A DNA stretch of 6,098 nt from Planctomycetota bacterium (GTDB lineage Bacteria > Planctomycetota > Phycisphaerae > FEN-1346), in assembly GCA_026387055.1 (NCBI GenBank), contig JAPLML010000288.1:1-6098 (forward strand), given 5' to 3'. Of this stretch, positions 1 to 5,812 are shown in pieces; positions within the stretch are counted from its first letter, which is position 1; every line of letters starts with the position of its first letter. Made by a program: the position numbers and the translations under genes. Below the pieces are notes generated by a model. That model saw only the letters and a list, made by a program, of their open reading frames with translations. It made no database searches and had not been told where the DNA came from.

Positions 1-684
1 GGCGGCCGTCAGCGAATCCTCCGAAACACTCACAATCGTCGGGATGGCCATGACGGCCAGGATGATGGCCGCGTTCAGCGCGTTCGTTCCGGTCGAGAGG
101 TGCAGATGCTCCTGCATCCAGGGGGCAAGCACAAGCACCGCGAAGAACCCGTAGGCCACCGAGGGGATCGCCGCCAGGATCTCGACCACCGGCTTGACGG
201 CCTGGCGCGCACCGAACGGCAGGATGTCGCTCAGGCACACGGCTGCCAGCAGGCCGACGGGCACCGCAATCACTAGCGCGCCGCCCGTCACGTACAGGGA
301 ACCCACGAGGATAGAGAGGGCGCCGAACTCGGGGCTTGCGGCTTCGGGATACCATTGAGTGCCGCCCAGGAGTTCGGCCAGTCGCGCGACGATGGAACTC
401 AGGGCCGCCCGTGCCCAGGCGAAGGCCGACCCCGTCGAGGTCCAGTCCAGCGGCGGCAGCGCGGCTGGATTGACGAAGAACGCCACAGCCTCCCGGATGA
501 TAAAAACGAAAATCAAGAGGACGGCAACAACGCTGGTGGCGGTCACGAGGAAGAGGGCGGCGCGGCCCAAGTGCGAGCCGAGGTACCCTGCCAGATTCTC
601 TCTGGGCGTAAGCAACAGCGGCCGATCAAACGCGGCCGCCGCGCCCCTCGGTCTCGCCTCAACTGTGCCTGCCGCCTGCGCCAT
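1..684 (-). CDS. pstC: Phosphate ABC transporter permease PstC (partial, C-terminus beyond the left edge)
   Basis: This is an inner-membrane permease subunit of the high-affinity phosphate importer PstSCAB; with PstA it forms the channel that accepts phosphate from PstS. The frame reads 228 codons without a stop, from ATG at 684 to the left edge. A basic N-terminal tail of about 40 residues precedes a first hydrophobic segment (about 42-64). An extracytoplasmic stretch with TQWYPEA and SPEFGALSILVGSLYVT (about 109-133) follows, then further membrane segments (about 134-150, 167-188, 205-220). VEILAAIPSVAYGFFAV and ILAVMAIPTIVSVSEDSL are signature PstC/PstA-type sequences; the EAA loop that contacts the PstB ATPase should start just past the edge. 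GAGGT (690-694) sits five bases before the ATG, and an ATG slightly upstream runs straight into TAA, which fixes this start. It lies 24 nt behind pstS and is surely co-transcribed. The assignment to PstC over PstA rests on its position right after pstS and on the long N-terminus. Confidence 0.93.
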   Translation of the reverse strand, partial: MAQAAGTVEARPRGAAAAFDRPLLLTPRENLAGYLGSHLGRAALFLVTATSVVAVLLIFVFIIREAVAFFVNPAALPPLDWTSTGSAFAWARAALSSIVARLAELLGGTQWYPEAASPEFGALSILVGSLYVTGGALVIAVPVGLLAAVCLSDILPFGARQAVKPVVEILAAIPSVAYGFFAVLVLAPWMQEHLHLSTGTNALNAAIILAVMAIPTIVSVSEDSLTAA

Positions 685-689
685 GGCTT

Positions 690-694
690 ACCTC
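690..694 (-). promoter_or_regulatory. Ribosome binding site of pstC
   Basis: On the minus strand the sequence GAGGT lies five bases before the pstC ATG (682-684), inside the 24-nt gap after the pstS stop. It supports this ATG as the start and independent initiation on a pstS-pstC transcript. Confidence 0.6.
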
Positions 695-708
695 ATAAGG
701 GCATCTCT

Positions 709-1560
709 CTAGTAGTTGGTCAGCGGCACGAAACCCTTGGCCTCGATGATCTCCTGCCCCTTCTCGGTCAGGAAGAACGTGCAGAACGAATGGAGCGTCG
801 AGCCGAGCTCGGGATAGCCGTTTGTGAAGAAGAACAGCGGCCGGCTGATCGGATACACGCCCGTGGCAATGGTCTTGCGGCTCGGCGCCACGCCGTCAAC
901 CGTAAGGGCCTTGACGCTCGCATCCAGGAATCCCAGGCCGACGTAGCCGATGGCCCCGGCCGTCGTCTTGATGCGGGCATGGGCCTGCGGGTTGGAGTTC
1001 ACATACTCCACTTTCTCCGACATCTTGTCCTTGCCCATCACCTTTTCGGCGAAGACCTCGTAGGTGCCGGAGGAGGTGTCGCGGCTGATGACCACGATGG
1101 GCATGTCCGGGCCGCCCAGGTCCTTCCAGTTCGTGATCTTACCGGCGTAGATGTCGCGCAGTTGGACCCGCGTGATGGCCTTCAGCGGATTGGAAGGGTG
1201 CACAACCGCACACACGCCGTCCATCGCCACGGCGTGCGGGCAGGGCGTCACGTTCTTCTCGACCGCCTTCTGATACTCCGCGGGTTTCATGAAGCGGCTC
1301 ATCGTGGCGATCTGGCCGCGGCCGTCGATAAGTGCCGCAGCGCCGTCGCCGCTGCCGGTCATCTTGACCGTGATCTGGACGTTGGGGTTGGCCTTCATGA
1401 ACGCCTCGGCGAATGCCTCGGCGATGGGGCCGACCGTGGTCGAACCTTCGATCTGGAGCGTCTGCTTCCCGGCTTCTGACGCAACGGCGAAAGCGGCCCA
1501 CGCCGCCAACGTCGCACCTGCTACAAGTCCCGCCACTACCGCGATTCTCCGTGCTTCCAT
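709..1560 (-). CDS. pstS: Periplasmic phosphate-binding protein PstS
   Basis: This is the substrate-binding protein of the Pst phosphate importer: it captures inorganic phosphate outside the membrane and delivers it to PstC/PstA. The 283-residue product begins with a Sec signal peptide (MEARR, then a hydrophobic alanine-rich core, with likely cleavage after AVA at residue 27). No lipobox cysteine is present, so the mature protein should be soluble. The phosphate-binding loops of the family are visible: EGSTTVGP (38-45), TGSGDGAAALIDG (68-80), MSR (87-89), RDTSSGT (160-166) and GAIGYVGLGF in the second lobe. IYAGKITNWKDLGG (137-150) is also typical. The length fits the short PstS family (about 270-300 residues). 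Three cysteines occur in the mature part, two of them close together (107 and 117). AGGAG at 1569-1573 is eight bases before the ATG. The gene is first in a minus-strand operon with pstC and diverges from phoBR across a shared operator, so strong induction under phosphate limitation is expected. Confidence 0.96.
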   Translation of the reverse strand: MEARRIAVVAGLVAGATLAAWAAFAVASEAGKQTLQIEGSTTVGPIAEAFAEAFMKANPNVQITVKMTGSGDGAAALIDGRGQIATMSRFMKPAEYQKAVEKNVTPCPHAVAMDGVCAVVHPSNPLKAITRVQLRDIYAGKITNWKDLGGPDMPIVVISRDTSSGTYEVFAEKVMGKDKMSEKVEYVNSNPQAHARIKTTAGAIGYVGLGFLDASVKALTVDGVAPSRKTIATGVYPISRPLFFFTNGYPELGSTLHSFCTFFLTEKGQEIIEAKGFVPLTNY

Positions 1561-1568
1561 CGGTGTCG

Positions 1569-1573
1569 CTCCT
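1569..1573 (-). promoter_or_regulatory. Ribosome binding site of pstS
   Basis: AGGAG on the minus strand, within a purine-rich AAAAAGGAG context, lies eight bases upstream of the pstS ATG (1558-1560). It is a near-ideal Shine-Dalgarno site and fixes the start that gives a complete signal peptide. Confidence 0.8.
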
Positions 1574-1642
1574 TTTTCCGTGTTCCGTTTGCCTTACCCG
1601 GTGCCTCCCGCCGGCCCTCGCATCCTGTCTTTTCCTACCTTC

Positions 1643-1648
1643 ATTATC
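1643..1648 (-). promoter_or_regulatory. Putative -10 element of the pstS promoter
   Basis: Reading the minus strand, GATAAT (five of six matches to TATAAT) lies 11 bases downstream of the last 11-bp operator unit (1660 edge). No good -35 hexamer is visible; that position is occupied by the operator repeats. This is the known arrangement of PhoB-activated promoters, where the Pho box replaces the -35 element. Transcription would start near 1636, giving a leader of roughly 75 nt before pstS. Confidence 0.55.
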
Positions 1649-1659
1649 CCGACGGCGTC

Positions 1660-1703
1660 TTAAGCGCCCGTTGAGGGGGCGTTAAGGTTGCGCTAAATGA
1701 GAT
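1660..1703. promoter_or_regulatory. PhoB/PhoP operator (Pho box) of four 11-bp direct repeats
   Basis: The spacer between pstS and phoB holds units starting at 1660, 1671, 1682 and 1693, exactly 11 bp apart. Their first five bases are TTAAG, TTGAG, TTAAG and CTAAA, and the first three units end in CG. The fourth unit is the most degenerate. PhoB-family regulators bind head-to-tail to direct repeats of 11-bp period: E. coli CTGTCAT units, Bacillus PhoP TTAACA-like units, Streptomyces PhoP GTTCA-like units. Period, location between two classic Pho genes and overlap with the -35 position of pstS all agree. Four units would fit two PhoB dimers serving both the pstS promoter and autoregulation of phoBR. 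The functional assignment is an inference from architecture. Confidence 0.75.
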
Positions 1704-1735
1704 TCCGGCTGTTGTGGTCTGCCCCCAGCGCGCAG

Positions 1736-1741
1736 TAGAAT
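1736..1741 (+). promoter_or_regulatory. Possible -10 element of the phoB promoter
   Basis: TAGAAT matches TATAAT at five of six positions. A poor -35 candidate, TTGTGG (1712-1717), lies 18 bp upstream. If used, transcription would start near 1748, only a couple of bases before the phoB ATG at 1750, giving an almost leaderless message. That would agree with the lack of a Shine-Dalgarno sequence there. This is a weak call; a promoter further upstream, nearer the operator, is also possible. Confidence 0.3.
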
Positions 1742-1749
1742 CAAGTAAC

Positions 1750-2457
1750 ATGTCAAAGAAACGCATCGTGATTGTGGAAGACGAGAAGGACATGGCCGAC
1801 CTGGTGGCCCGGCGGCTCACGCGCGAGGGCTACGCCGTGGAAACGGCCTCCGACGGCCTGGCCGGCCTCGACAAGATCCGCTTGCGCCTCCCGGACCTCG
1901 CCCTCGTGGACATCATGTTGCCCAGGATGTCCGGCCTTGACCTGCTGAGCGAACTCCGCCAGGAACCGCGAACGGCCAACATCCCCGTCATCATCACGAC
2001 GGCCAAGGGCGAGGAGAGCGATGTGGTTGTGGGCCTGACGCTGGGCGCCGATGACTATGTCGTAAAGCCGTTCAGCCTGTCGGTCCTCGTGGCGCGGATG
2101 GCGGCGGTCCTGAGGCGCGCGGCCGCCGGGACGCCCGACAAAGGCCTGCTCAAGATCGGCCCCATCAGCATCGACGCCCAGCGCCACGTCGTCAAGGTGC
2201 ACGACGAGCCGGTGTCGCTGACGCTGACGGAGTTCCGGTTGCTGGTGGCGCTGGCCTCGGCGCGCGGGAGGGTGCTCACGCGCAATCAGCTCATCGACCA
2301 CGCCATAGGCGTCAATGCCGTCGTTACCGACCGCACCATCGACGTGCACCTCACGTCGCTGAGGAGGAAACTCAGCGAGGCCCGCGATTATCTCCACACC
2401 GTGCGAGGCATCGGCTACCGCCTGCTCTCGGAGGAGGAACAGGACCATGAACGGTAA
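1750..2457 (+). CDS. phoB: Phosphate regulon response regulator PhoB (OmpR family)
   Basis: This is the transcription factor of the phosphate-starvation two-component system; once phosphorylated by PhoR it binds Pho boxes and activates transport and scavenging genes. The 235-residue product has an N-terminal receiver domain (about 4-120): acidic pair E10/D11, phospho-acceptor D54 in LALVDIMLP, switch threonine T84 and K106 in DDYVVKPF. A C-terminal winged helix (about 140-230) follows, with LTLTEFRLL, the recognition region TDRTIDVHLTSLRRKL and the wing YLHTVRGIGYRLL. GADDYVVKPFS and RTIDVHLTSLRRKL are typical of PhoB. I chose ATG 1750 because the product then begins MSKKRIVIVEDE, directly at the first receiver strand; an in-frame GTG at 1714 would add 12 unconserved residues. 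No Shine-Dalgarno sequence is evident. phoR overlaps its end by 11 nt. Other OmpR-family regulators look alike, but the divergent pstSC and the following phoR settle the identity. Confidence 0.95.
   Translation: MSKKRIVIVEDEKDMADLVARRLTREGYAVETASDGLAGLDKIRLRLPDLALVDIMLPRMSGLDLLSELRQEPRTANIPVIITTAKGEESDVVVGLTLGADDYVVKPFSLSVLVARMAAVLRRAAAGTPDKGLLKIGPISIDAQRHVVKVHDEPVSLTLTEFRLLVALASARGRVLTRNQLIDHAIGVNAVVTDRTIDVHLTSLRRKLSEARDYLHTVRGIGYRLLSEEEQDHER
2431..2437 (+). promoter_or_regulatory. Ribosome binding site of phoR inside phoB
   Basis: GAGGAGG lies nine bases upstream of the phoR ATG at 2447 and is embedded in the last codons of phoB. It decides the phoR start and indicates translational coupling of kinase and regulator. 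Confidence 0.75.
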
Positions 2458-4276
2458 CAGACTATTCTTCAAACTGTTCATGGGCAACCTCCTGATCGTC
2501 GCCATCATCGTGGCCGCCGCGGGCTATATTTCCTACCGGTCCCTCATCGCGACGTTCCTCCACGAGACGCAGTCGTATCAGGACCACATGGTCGTGATGG
2601 CCCGAGAGTGCATCGAACGGCTCTGGCCGATGCCCAATGCCCAGATAGATCGCCTCTGCAAGCGGCTCCCGGAAGACTTGGCCGCGCAGGTTGGCGCCGG
2701 CGACCGACCGGGGCCCGAGCACGGCCTCCCGATCCGGGTGACGGTGATTGCCGCCGATGGCCGCGTTCTCGGCGACAGTCACAGCGATCCCACTCGCATG
2801 GTGAATCACAAGACCGAAGACCGGCCCGAGGTCCTGGCGGCCCTGGATGGCCGACCCGGCCGCCACTCGCGCCAGAGCGAAACCGTGCGCGTAGAGTACC
2901 GCTACGTGGCCCTGCCGATCCGCAATGATGGCCAAACGGTGGGCGCTGTTCGCGTCGCGATACCAGCGATAGCCGTTGTGCAGAACCAGGCCGTGATCCG
3001 CGACGTCCTTCTGGCATCGGCCCTCGCTGTGCTCGGCGCGTTCGCCCTGGTTGGGCTGTTGCTCAACTGGACTTGGTACAGACCGCTCAAGCAGATAGCC
3101 CAGGCCGCCGACCAGATAGCGTCCGGCGAACTGGAGCATGCGGAGCAGATCTCCGGGTCCGGCGAGCTTTCTCAATTGGCCATCGCCCTGAACGAGATGC
3201 GCACCACCATTGCCGAGAAGATCGCCACCATCACAGCCCAGCGTGAGAACCTGGAAGGTGTCCTCGCAAGTATGCAGGATGCCGTGATTGCCCTCGACGC
3301 CGAAGGCAACGTCGCTCTTGTCAACCGCGCGGCGGAAGACCTTCTTCTGCCCCCGGGGGTTGAGGTTGAGGGCTTTCACCTTCAGGTCGCGGTCCGCTCC
3401 GCCGGCATCGTTGACGCTTACAACGAATCGGTGAAGACCGGTCGGCCGGTCGCCAGGCAGATCGAGGCGGACATCAAGGGGCTCCCCCGCCACCTTGACA
3501 TGTTGGTCACGCCGATGGCCCCGGCCGAGAAGGGGTTGGCCCGGCTGGTGGTCGTTCGAGACATCACGGACTTGATGCGGGCTGCCGCCATGAAGGCGGA
3601 GTTTGTGGCCAACGCGTCCCACGAACTCCGCACGCCCCTGGCCTCGCTCCGCGCGGCCGCCGAAACCCTGACCGATGTTGACCCCGCGAACCGACAGGAC
3701 CTCGCCGGCGTCGCCCAGGTGATCGACCGGCAGATCCGCCGCCTCGAAGACCTCACGCACGACCTGTTGATCCTGCACAGCATGGAGAGCGCCAAGCGGG
3801 CCATCTCGTCCGAAACCATCACCGCGGCGTCGCTGGCGGAGTGGCTTCGCACGGAATTCGCCGGGCGAGCGAGCAAGAAGGGGTTGACACTGGAACTGAC
3901 GGCCCCAGAGGACGTCTTCACGTCAGACCGCCCTCTCATCGAACTCATCCTTCAGAACCTCATGGACAACGCGATCAAGTTCACCCCTTCCGGCGGGCGG
4001 GTTGCGTGCGCCATCCAGCGCCAAGACTCAAGCCTGTGCCTCCGCGTCTCCGACACCGGTTGTGGCATCCCGCGAGAAGATCAGGCCCGCGTCTTCGAGC
4101 GCTTCTACCAGGCCGACGCCTCGCGCACCGGCAACGGCGAGGCGCGCGGCACCGGCCTCGGCCTCGCCATCGTCAAGCACGCCTGCGAACGCCTGGGCGG
4201 GAGTGTTTCGCTCGAGAGCGAACTCTGCAAAGGGACCGCTGTCACGGTTGTTGTCCCTGAGCAAGCCCGGCGATGA
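2447..4276 (+). CDS. phoR: Phosphate regulon sensor histidine kinase PhoR
   Basis: This membrane-bound kinase/phosphatase controls PhoB. In order, the 609-residue product shows: a first membrane segment (about 10-30); an extracytoplasmic domain of about 150 residues; a second membrane segment (about 186-208); a HAMP linker (about 211-265, starting RPLKQIAQAADQI); a PAS domain (about 270-375, with MQDAVIALDAEGNVALVNRAAEDLL split by the usual PAS turn); a HisKA domain with phospho-acceptor H392 in ASHELRTPLASL; and a HATPase_c domain. The last has an N box (QNLMDNAIKF, N504 and N508), a G1 box (DTGCGIP, 536-542), an F box (FERFYQ) and a G2 box (RGTGLGLAIVK, 567-577). All catalytic motifs are intact. 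The outer domain carries DGRVLGDSHSDP and NHKTEDRPEV followed by a YVALPIR stretch, the pattern of the extracytoplasmic sensor in two-membrane-span PhoR proteins; E. coli PhoR lacks such a domain. The start is fixed by the strong ribosome site within phoB. Control by the Pst/PhoU complex is known for the family. Confidence 0.95.
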   Translation: MNGNRLFFKLFMGNLLIVAIIVAAAGYISYRSLIATFLHETQSYQDHMVVMARECIERLWPMPNAQIDRLCKRLPEDLAAQVGAGDRPGPEHGLPIRVTVIAADGRVLGDSHSDPTRMVNHKTEDRPEVLAALDGRPGRHSRQSETVRVEYRYVALPIRNDGQTVGAVRVAIPAIAVVQNQAVIRDVLLASALAVLGAFALVGLLLNWTWYRPLKQIAQAADQIASGELEHAEQISGSGELSQLAIALNEMRTTIAEKIATITAQRENLEGVLASMQDAVIALDAEGNVALVNRAAEDLLLPPGVEVEGFHLQVAVRSAGIVDAYNESVKTGRPVARQIEADIKGLPRHLDMLVTPMAPAEKGLARLVVVRDITDLMRAAAMKAEFVANASHELRTPLASLRAAAETLTDVDPANRQDLAGVAQVIDRQIRRLEDLTHDLLILHSMESAKRAISSETITAASLAEWLRTEFAGRASKKGLTLELTAPEDVFTSDRPLIELILQNLMDNAIKFTPSGGRVACAIQRQDSSLCLRVSDTGCGIPREDQARVFERFYQADASRTGNGEARGTGLGLAIVKHACERLGGSVSLESELCKGTAVTVVVPEQARR

Positions 4277-4287
4277 GGGCACGAAGC

Positions 4288-4312
4288 CCGGCCGCAAAGA
4301 ACCAGCGGCCGG
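4288..4312 (+). terminator. GC-rich stem-loop just after phoR (possible terminator)
   Basis: CCGGCCGC (4288-4295) and GCGGCCGG (4305-4312) form a perfect 8-bp stem around the nine-base loop AAAGAACCA, starting 12 nt after the phoR stop. No T tract follows, so it is not a textbook Rho-independent terminator. It could still act as one (hairpin-only type), protect the 3' end of the phoBR message, or be chance in GC-rich DNA. Confidence 0.4.
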
Positions 4313-4543
4313 CAGGGAACAGTCTGCTCATTGCGCACCCCCAATGCTGAATTCCCGCGCGGCAAATCCCCTCCTTCCGCAGATGTAGTGGGCAGGCGTG
4401 GGCCCGTTTAACAGCTTGCTGAAGGAGACTGCCTTGCCCTTCGAGAGCGGAAGGCCCCGGATTGCTGCAATGGAAAAAGAGACGGGAAATGTCTACGGTA
4501 CCGCCCGGGCTGGAAAGAGCTCGCCCATAACAAGAGCGGTTTC
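4313..4543 (+). other. Gap before the methyltransferase frame, holding what may be degraded coding sequence
   Basis: No complete gene is visible here. The methyltransferase frame stays open upstream from 4544 to codon 4412, after a TAA at 4409-4411. Its last part (about 4490-4543), reading CLRYRPGWKELAHNKSGF, looks like genuine protein continuous with the downstream gene. A second frame, open from 4389 to its stop near 4541, reads VGPFNSLLKETALPFESG and then MEKETGN. It could be an earlier piece of the same gene displaced by a frameshift near 4490. In no frame do I see a SAM-binding motif I of the kind DPFxGxGT. Relatedness to a methyltransferase N-terminus is an inference from reading the frames only. 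Confidence 0.35.
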
Positions 4544-5218
4544 TTGAAGGCTCTTGCAGACCGCGGGAGAATGATGACGGAGGACCTCTTCACCACCAGA
4601 CTCGATTCCACGAGTAACAGTATCTTCACGGAAGACTGCCGAACGGGGCTTGTTGCCCGTTCTCTACCACGGTTCAAGCTTTGCGTCACATCGCCGCCTT
4701 ACCTCAATTCATTCGACTACACGGACATCTATCGGCCGGAACTGTTCCTTGGCAAGTTTGTTGACGACAAGTCCTCACTGAAGGCACTGCGGCACAAGAC
4801 GGTACGTTCCCATGTGCAAGTCAACTGGAAGCGTGCGACCACAAGCGACTTTGGAGCGTCGTATTCGCGCACCATGGTGAGAATCCACGCTGCCTCTGAG
4901 CACCTTTGGGACACACGGATTCCTCTCATGATTCAGGCATACTTCGAGGACATCAGAGATGTCTTGGCTGGACTCCGCAGTTGCGCAGGCAGGAAGGCTC
5001 ATATCTGGCTGGTTGTTGCCACCTCGGCCTATGCGGGTGTGGAAGTTCCTGTGGACACCATCATCGGCGAGATCGGCCTTAAGAATGGTTGGCTTCTCAA
5101 GGAGATTGGCCTGCTCAGAGAACTCCGTAGTTCGGGTCAGCACTGGAACCGGACCAATGGAAAAGGGAGGAAGTGTCCGAGGCTCCGCGAAAGCATCGTG
5201 ATATTTGAGAAGAACTGA
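4544..5218 (+). CDS. DNA methyltransferase C-terminal part (TSPPY), probably 5'-truncated
   Basis: This frame gives 224 residues from a TTG at 4544; the first ATG codons are 4571 and 4574. VTSPPYLNSFDYTDIYRPELFLG (about 48-70) contains catalytic motif IV, TSPPY, of amino-DNA methyltransferases. TSPPY is commonest in N4-cytosine enzymes. Later, YFEDIRDVLAGLRSCAGRKAH, the hydrophobic strand WLVVATSAYAGVEVP and the terminal LRESIVIFEKN match the usual end of such enzymes: a post-motif helix, a core strand and an LRESI-type last strand. The C-terminus therefore looks complete. The SAM-binding motif I, which in comparable enzymes precedes motif IV by well over 100 residues, is absent both here and upstream, where only about 44 open codons separate it from a stop behind phoR. 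The product should not bind SAM alone, so it is either a decayed remnant or half of a split enzyme. Base composition is clearly lower in GC than phoR. No restriction enzyme gene is adjacent. A methyltransferase relationship is likely; target base and activity are unknown. Confidence 0.65.
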   Translation: MKALADRGRMMTEDLFTTRLDSTSNSIFTEDCRTGLVARSLPRFKLCVTSPPYLNSFDYTDIYRPELFLGKFVDDKSSLKALRHKTVRSHVQVNWKRATTSDFGASYSRTMVRIHAASEHLWDTRIPLMIQAYFEDIRDVLAGLRSCAGRKAHIWLVVATSAYAGVEVPVDTIIGEIGLKNGWLLKEIGLLRELRSSGQHWNRTNGKGRKCPRLRESIVIFEKN

Positions 5219-5395
5219 TGGGTCAGCAAAGCCGTACTGCTAAGCGCCTGTTGCACCGATTCCAGTGAACATTTGCAGCGCCGATCGGTTCCAATTTCCC
5301 GGCCTGCGAAAACCCATCATCGGCCCACCGACCGTCGTAGGCACCGTTTGCGAACGATCGCGTCGAACTGCTGGCACAGCCCTCACCCAGCTTCC
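5219..5395. other. Convergent intergenic spacer without a recognised element
   Basis: This spacer separates the plus-strand methyltransferase remnant from the minus-strand winged-helix gene. I see only a short palindrome, CCGATCGG at 5281-5288. There is no convincing hairpin with a T tract, no tRNA-like fold and no tandem repeat. Confidence 0.4.
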
Positions 5396-5812
5396 CTACC
5401 CCAGCGACCCAACCAGCCGCTCGTCCTTCTCCATCCGCTCAGGCCGCTGATCATTTCGCCAGCGGTCGATCCTTTCGGCCAGTTGCCGCAGGGCCGTGCC
5501 CATCCGGCTTGACAACCGCCAGCCGTGCTGGCCGCCGTAGCGGCTACTCAAAGCCGATACGTATTCGATAAGACCCAGGCGGGCCAGTTTGGCGCGGGTG
5601 CGTTGAAGGATGCGGCGGGAGATGCCGTGCTGGCGTTCGAGATCGCCGAAAGAAGCAACAGGTACGTCGGCAGTCTTGAGCATCAAGAGAATCCGAGCGG
5701 CGGTGTGCTGCTGGTTCGCGTTGCCAGGAAACAAGATCGCGACAAGGTCCGTGACATCGTCAACATCGCCGACCCGCCTGGCAATAAAGGTGATCTTGGC
5801 TGACTCGGTCAT
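5396..5812 (-). CDS. Small winged-helix DNA-binding protein (unknown role)
   Basis: This is a 138-residue cytoplasmic protein with one recognisable domain. After DVDDVTDLVAILFPGNANQQ (16-35) comes a winged helix at about 36-102: helix 1 HTAARILLMLK, helix 2 FGDLERQHG, the turn and recognition helix ISRRILQRTRAKLARLG (64-80), then LIEYVSAL and a wing ending GGQHGWRLSSR. This resembles MarR-like or replication-type winged helices that replace one another between families. A charged tail rich in R, E and D follows (about 110-134). There is no signal peptide or membrane segment. The start overlaps the stop of the upstream gene as ATGA with no clear ribosome site, so translation is probably coupled and the two products may act together. 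I recall similar small proteins from Planctomycetota-type genomes but cannot name a function. Autoregulation or plasmid/phage-related control are possibilities only. Confidence 0.7.
   Translation of the reverse strand: MTESAKITFIARRVGDVDDVTDLVAILFPGNANQQHTAARILLMLKTADVPVASFGDLERQHGISRRILQRTRAKLARLGLIEYVSALSSRYGGQHGWRLSSRMGTALRQLAERIDRWRNDQRPERMEKDERLVGSLG

Noticed and set aside
355..1479. Long plus-strand open frame of 374 codons opposite pstS and pstC
   Set aside because: Its product is arginine/histidine/glycine-rich with no domain, and it is antisense to clear PstS and PstC sequences. It is a by-product of GC-rich codon usage.
1714..1749. Upstream GTG start for phoB
   Set aside because: The 12 extra residues (VCPQRAVESSN region) are unlike any receiver N-terminus, and the region carries a promoter-like element; ATG 1750 gives the canonical start.
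1753..2508. Minus-strand open frame of 251 codons opposite phoB
   Set aside because: It has low-complexity H/R/G-rich translation and overlaps a complete response regulator.
2462..3778. Long minus-strand open frame of 438 codons opposite phoR
   Set aside because: It is the mirror of phoR codons; the translation shows no recognisable domain while the plus strand encodes a complete histidine kinase.
4544..5218. Complete restriction-modification system
   Set aside because: No endonuclease or specificity gene is present, and the methyltransferase lacks its SAM-binding part.
5281..5288. Palindrome CCGATCGG as an operator or attachment site
   Set aside because: It is only eight bases and common by chance in GC-rich DNA, with no repeated copy or integrase gene nearby.
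5219..5395. tRNA or attachment site near the accessory genes
   Set aside because: GGTTCCAATTTCC loosely recalls a T-arm, but no matching stems, anticodon arm or acceptor stem can be drawn.
5525..5803. Plus-strand open frame opposite the winged-helix gene
   Set aside because: No domain is visible, and the minus strand gives a coherent winged-helix protein coupled to its upstream gene.
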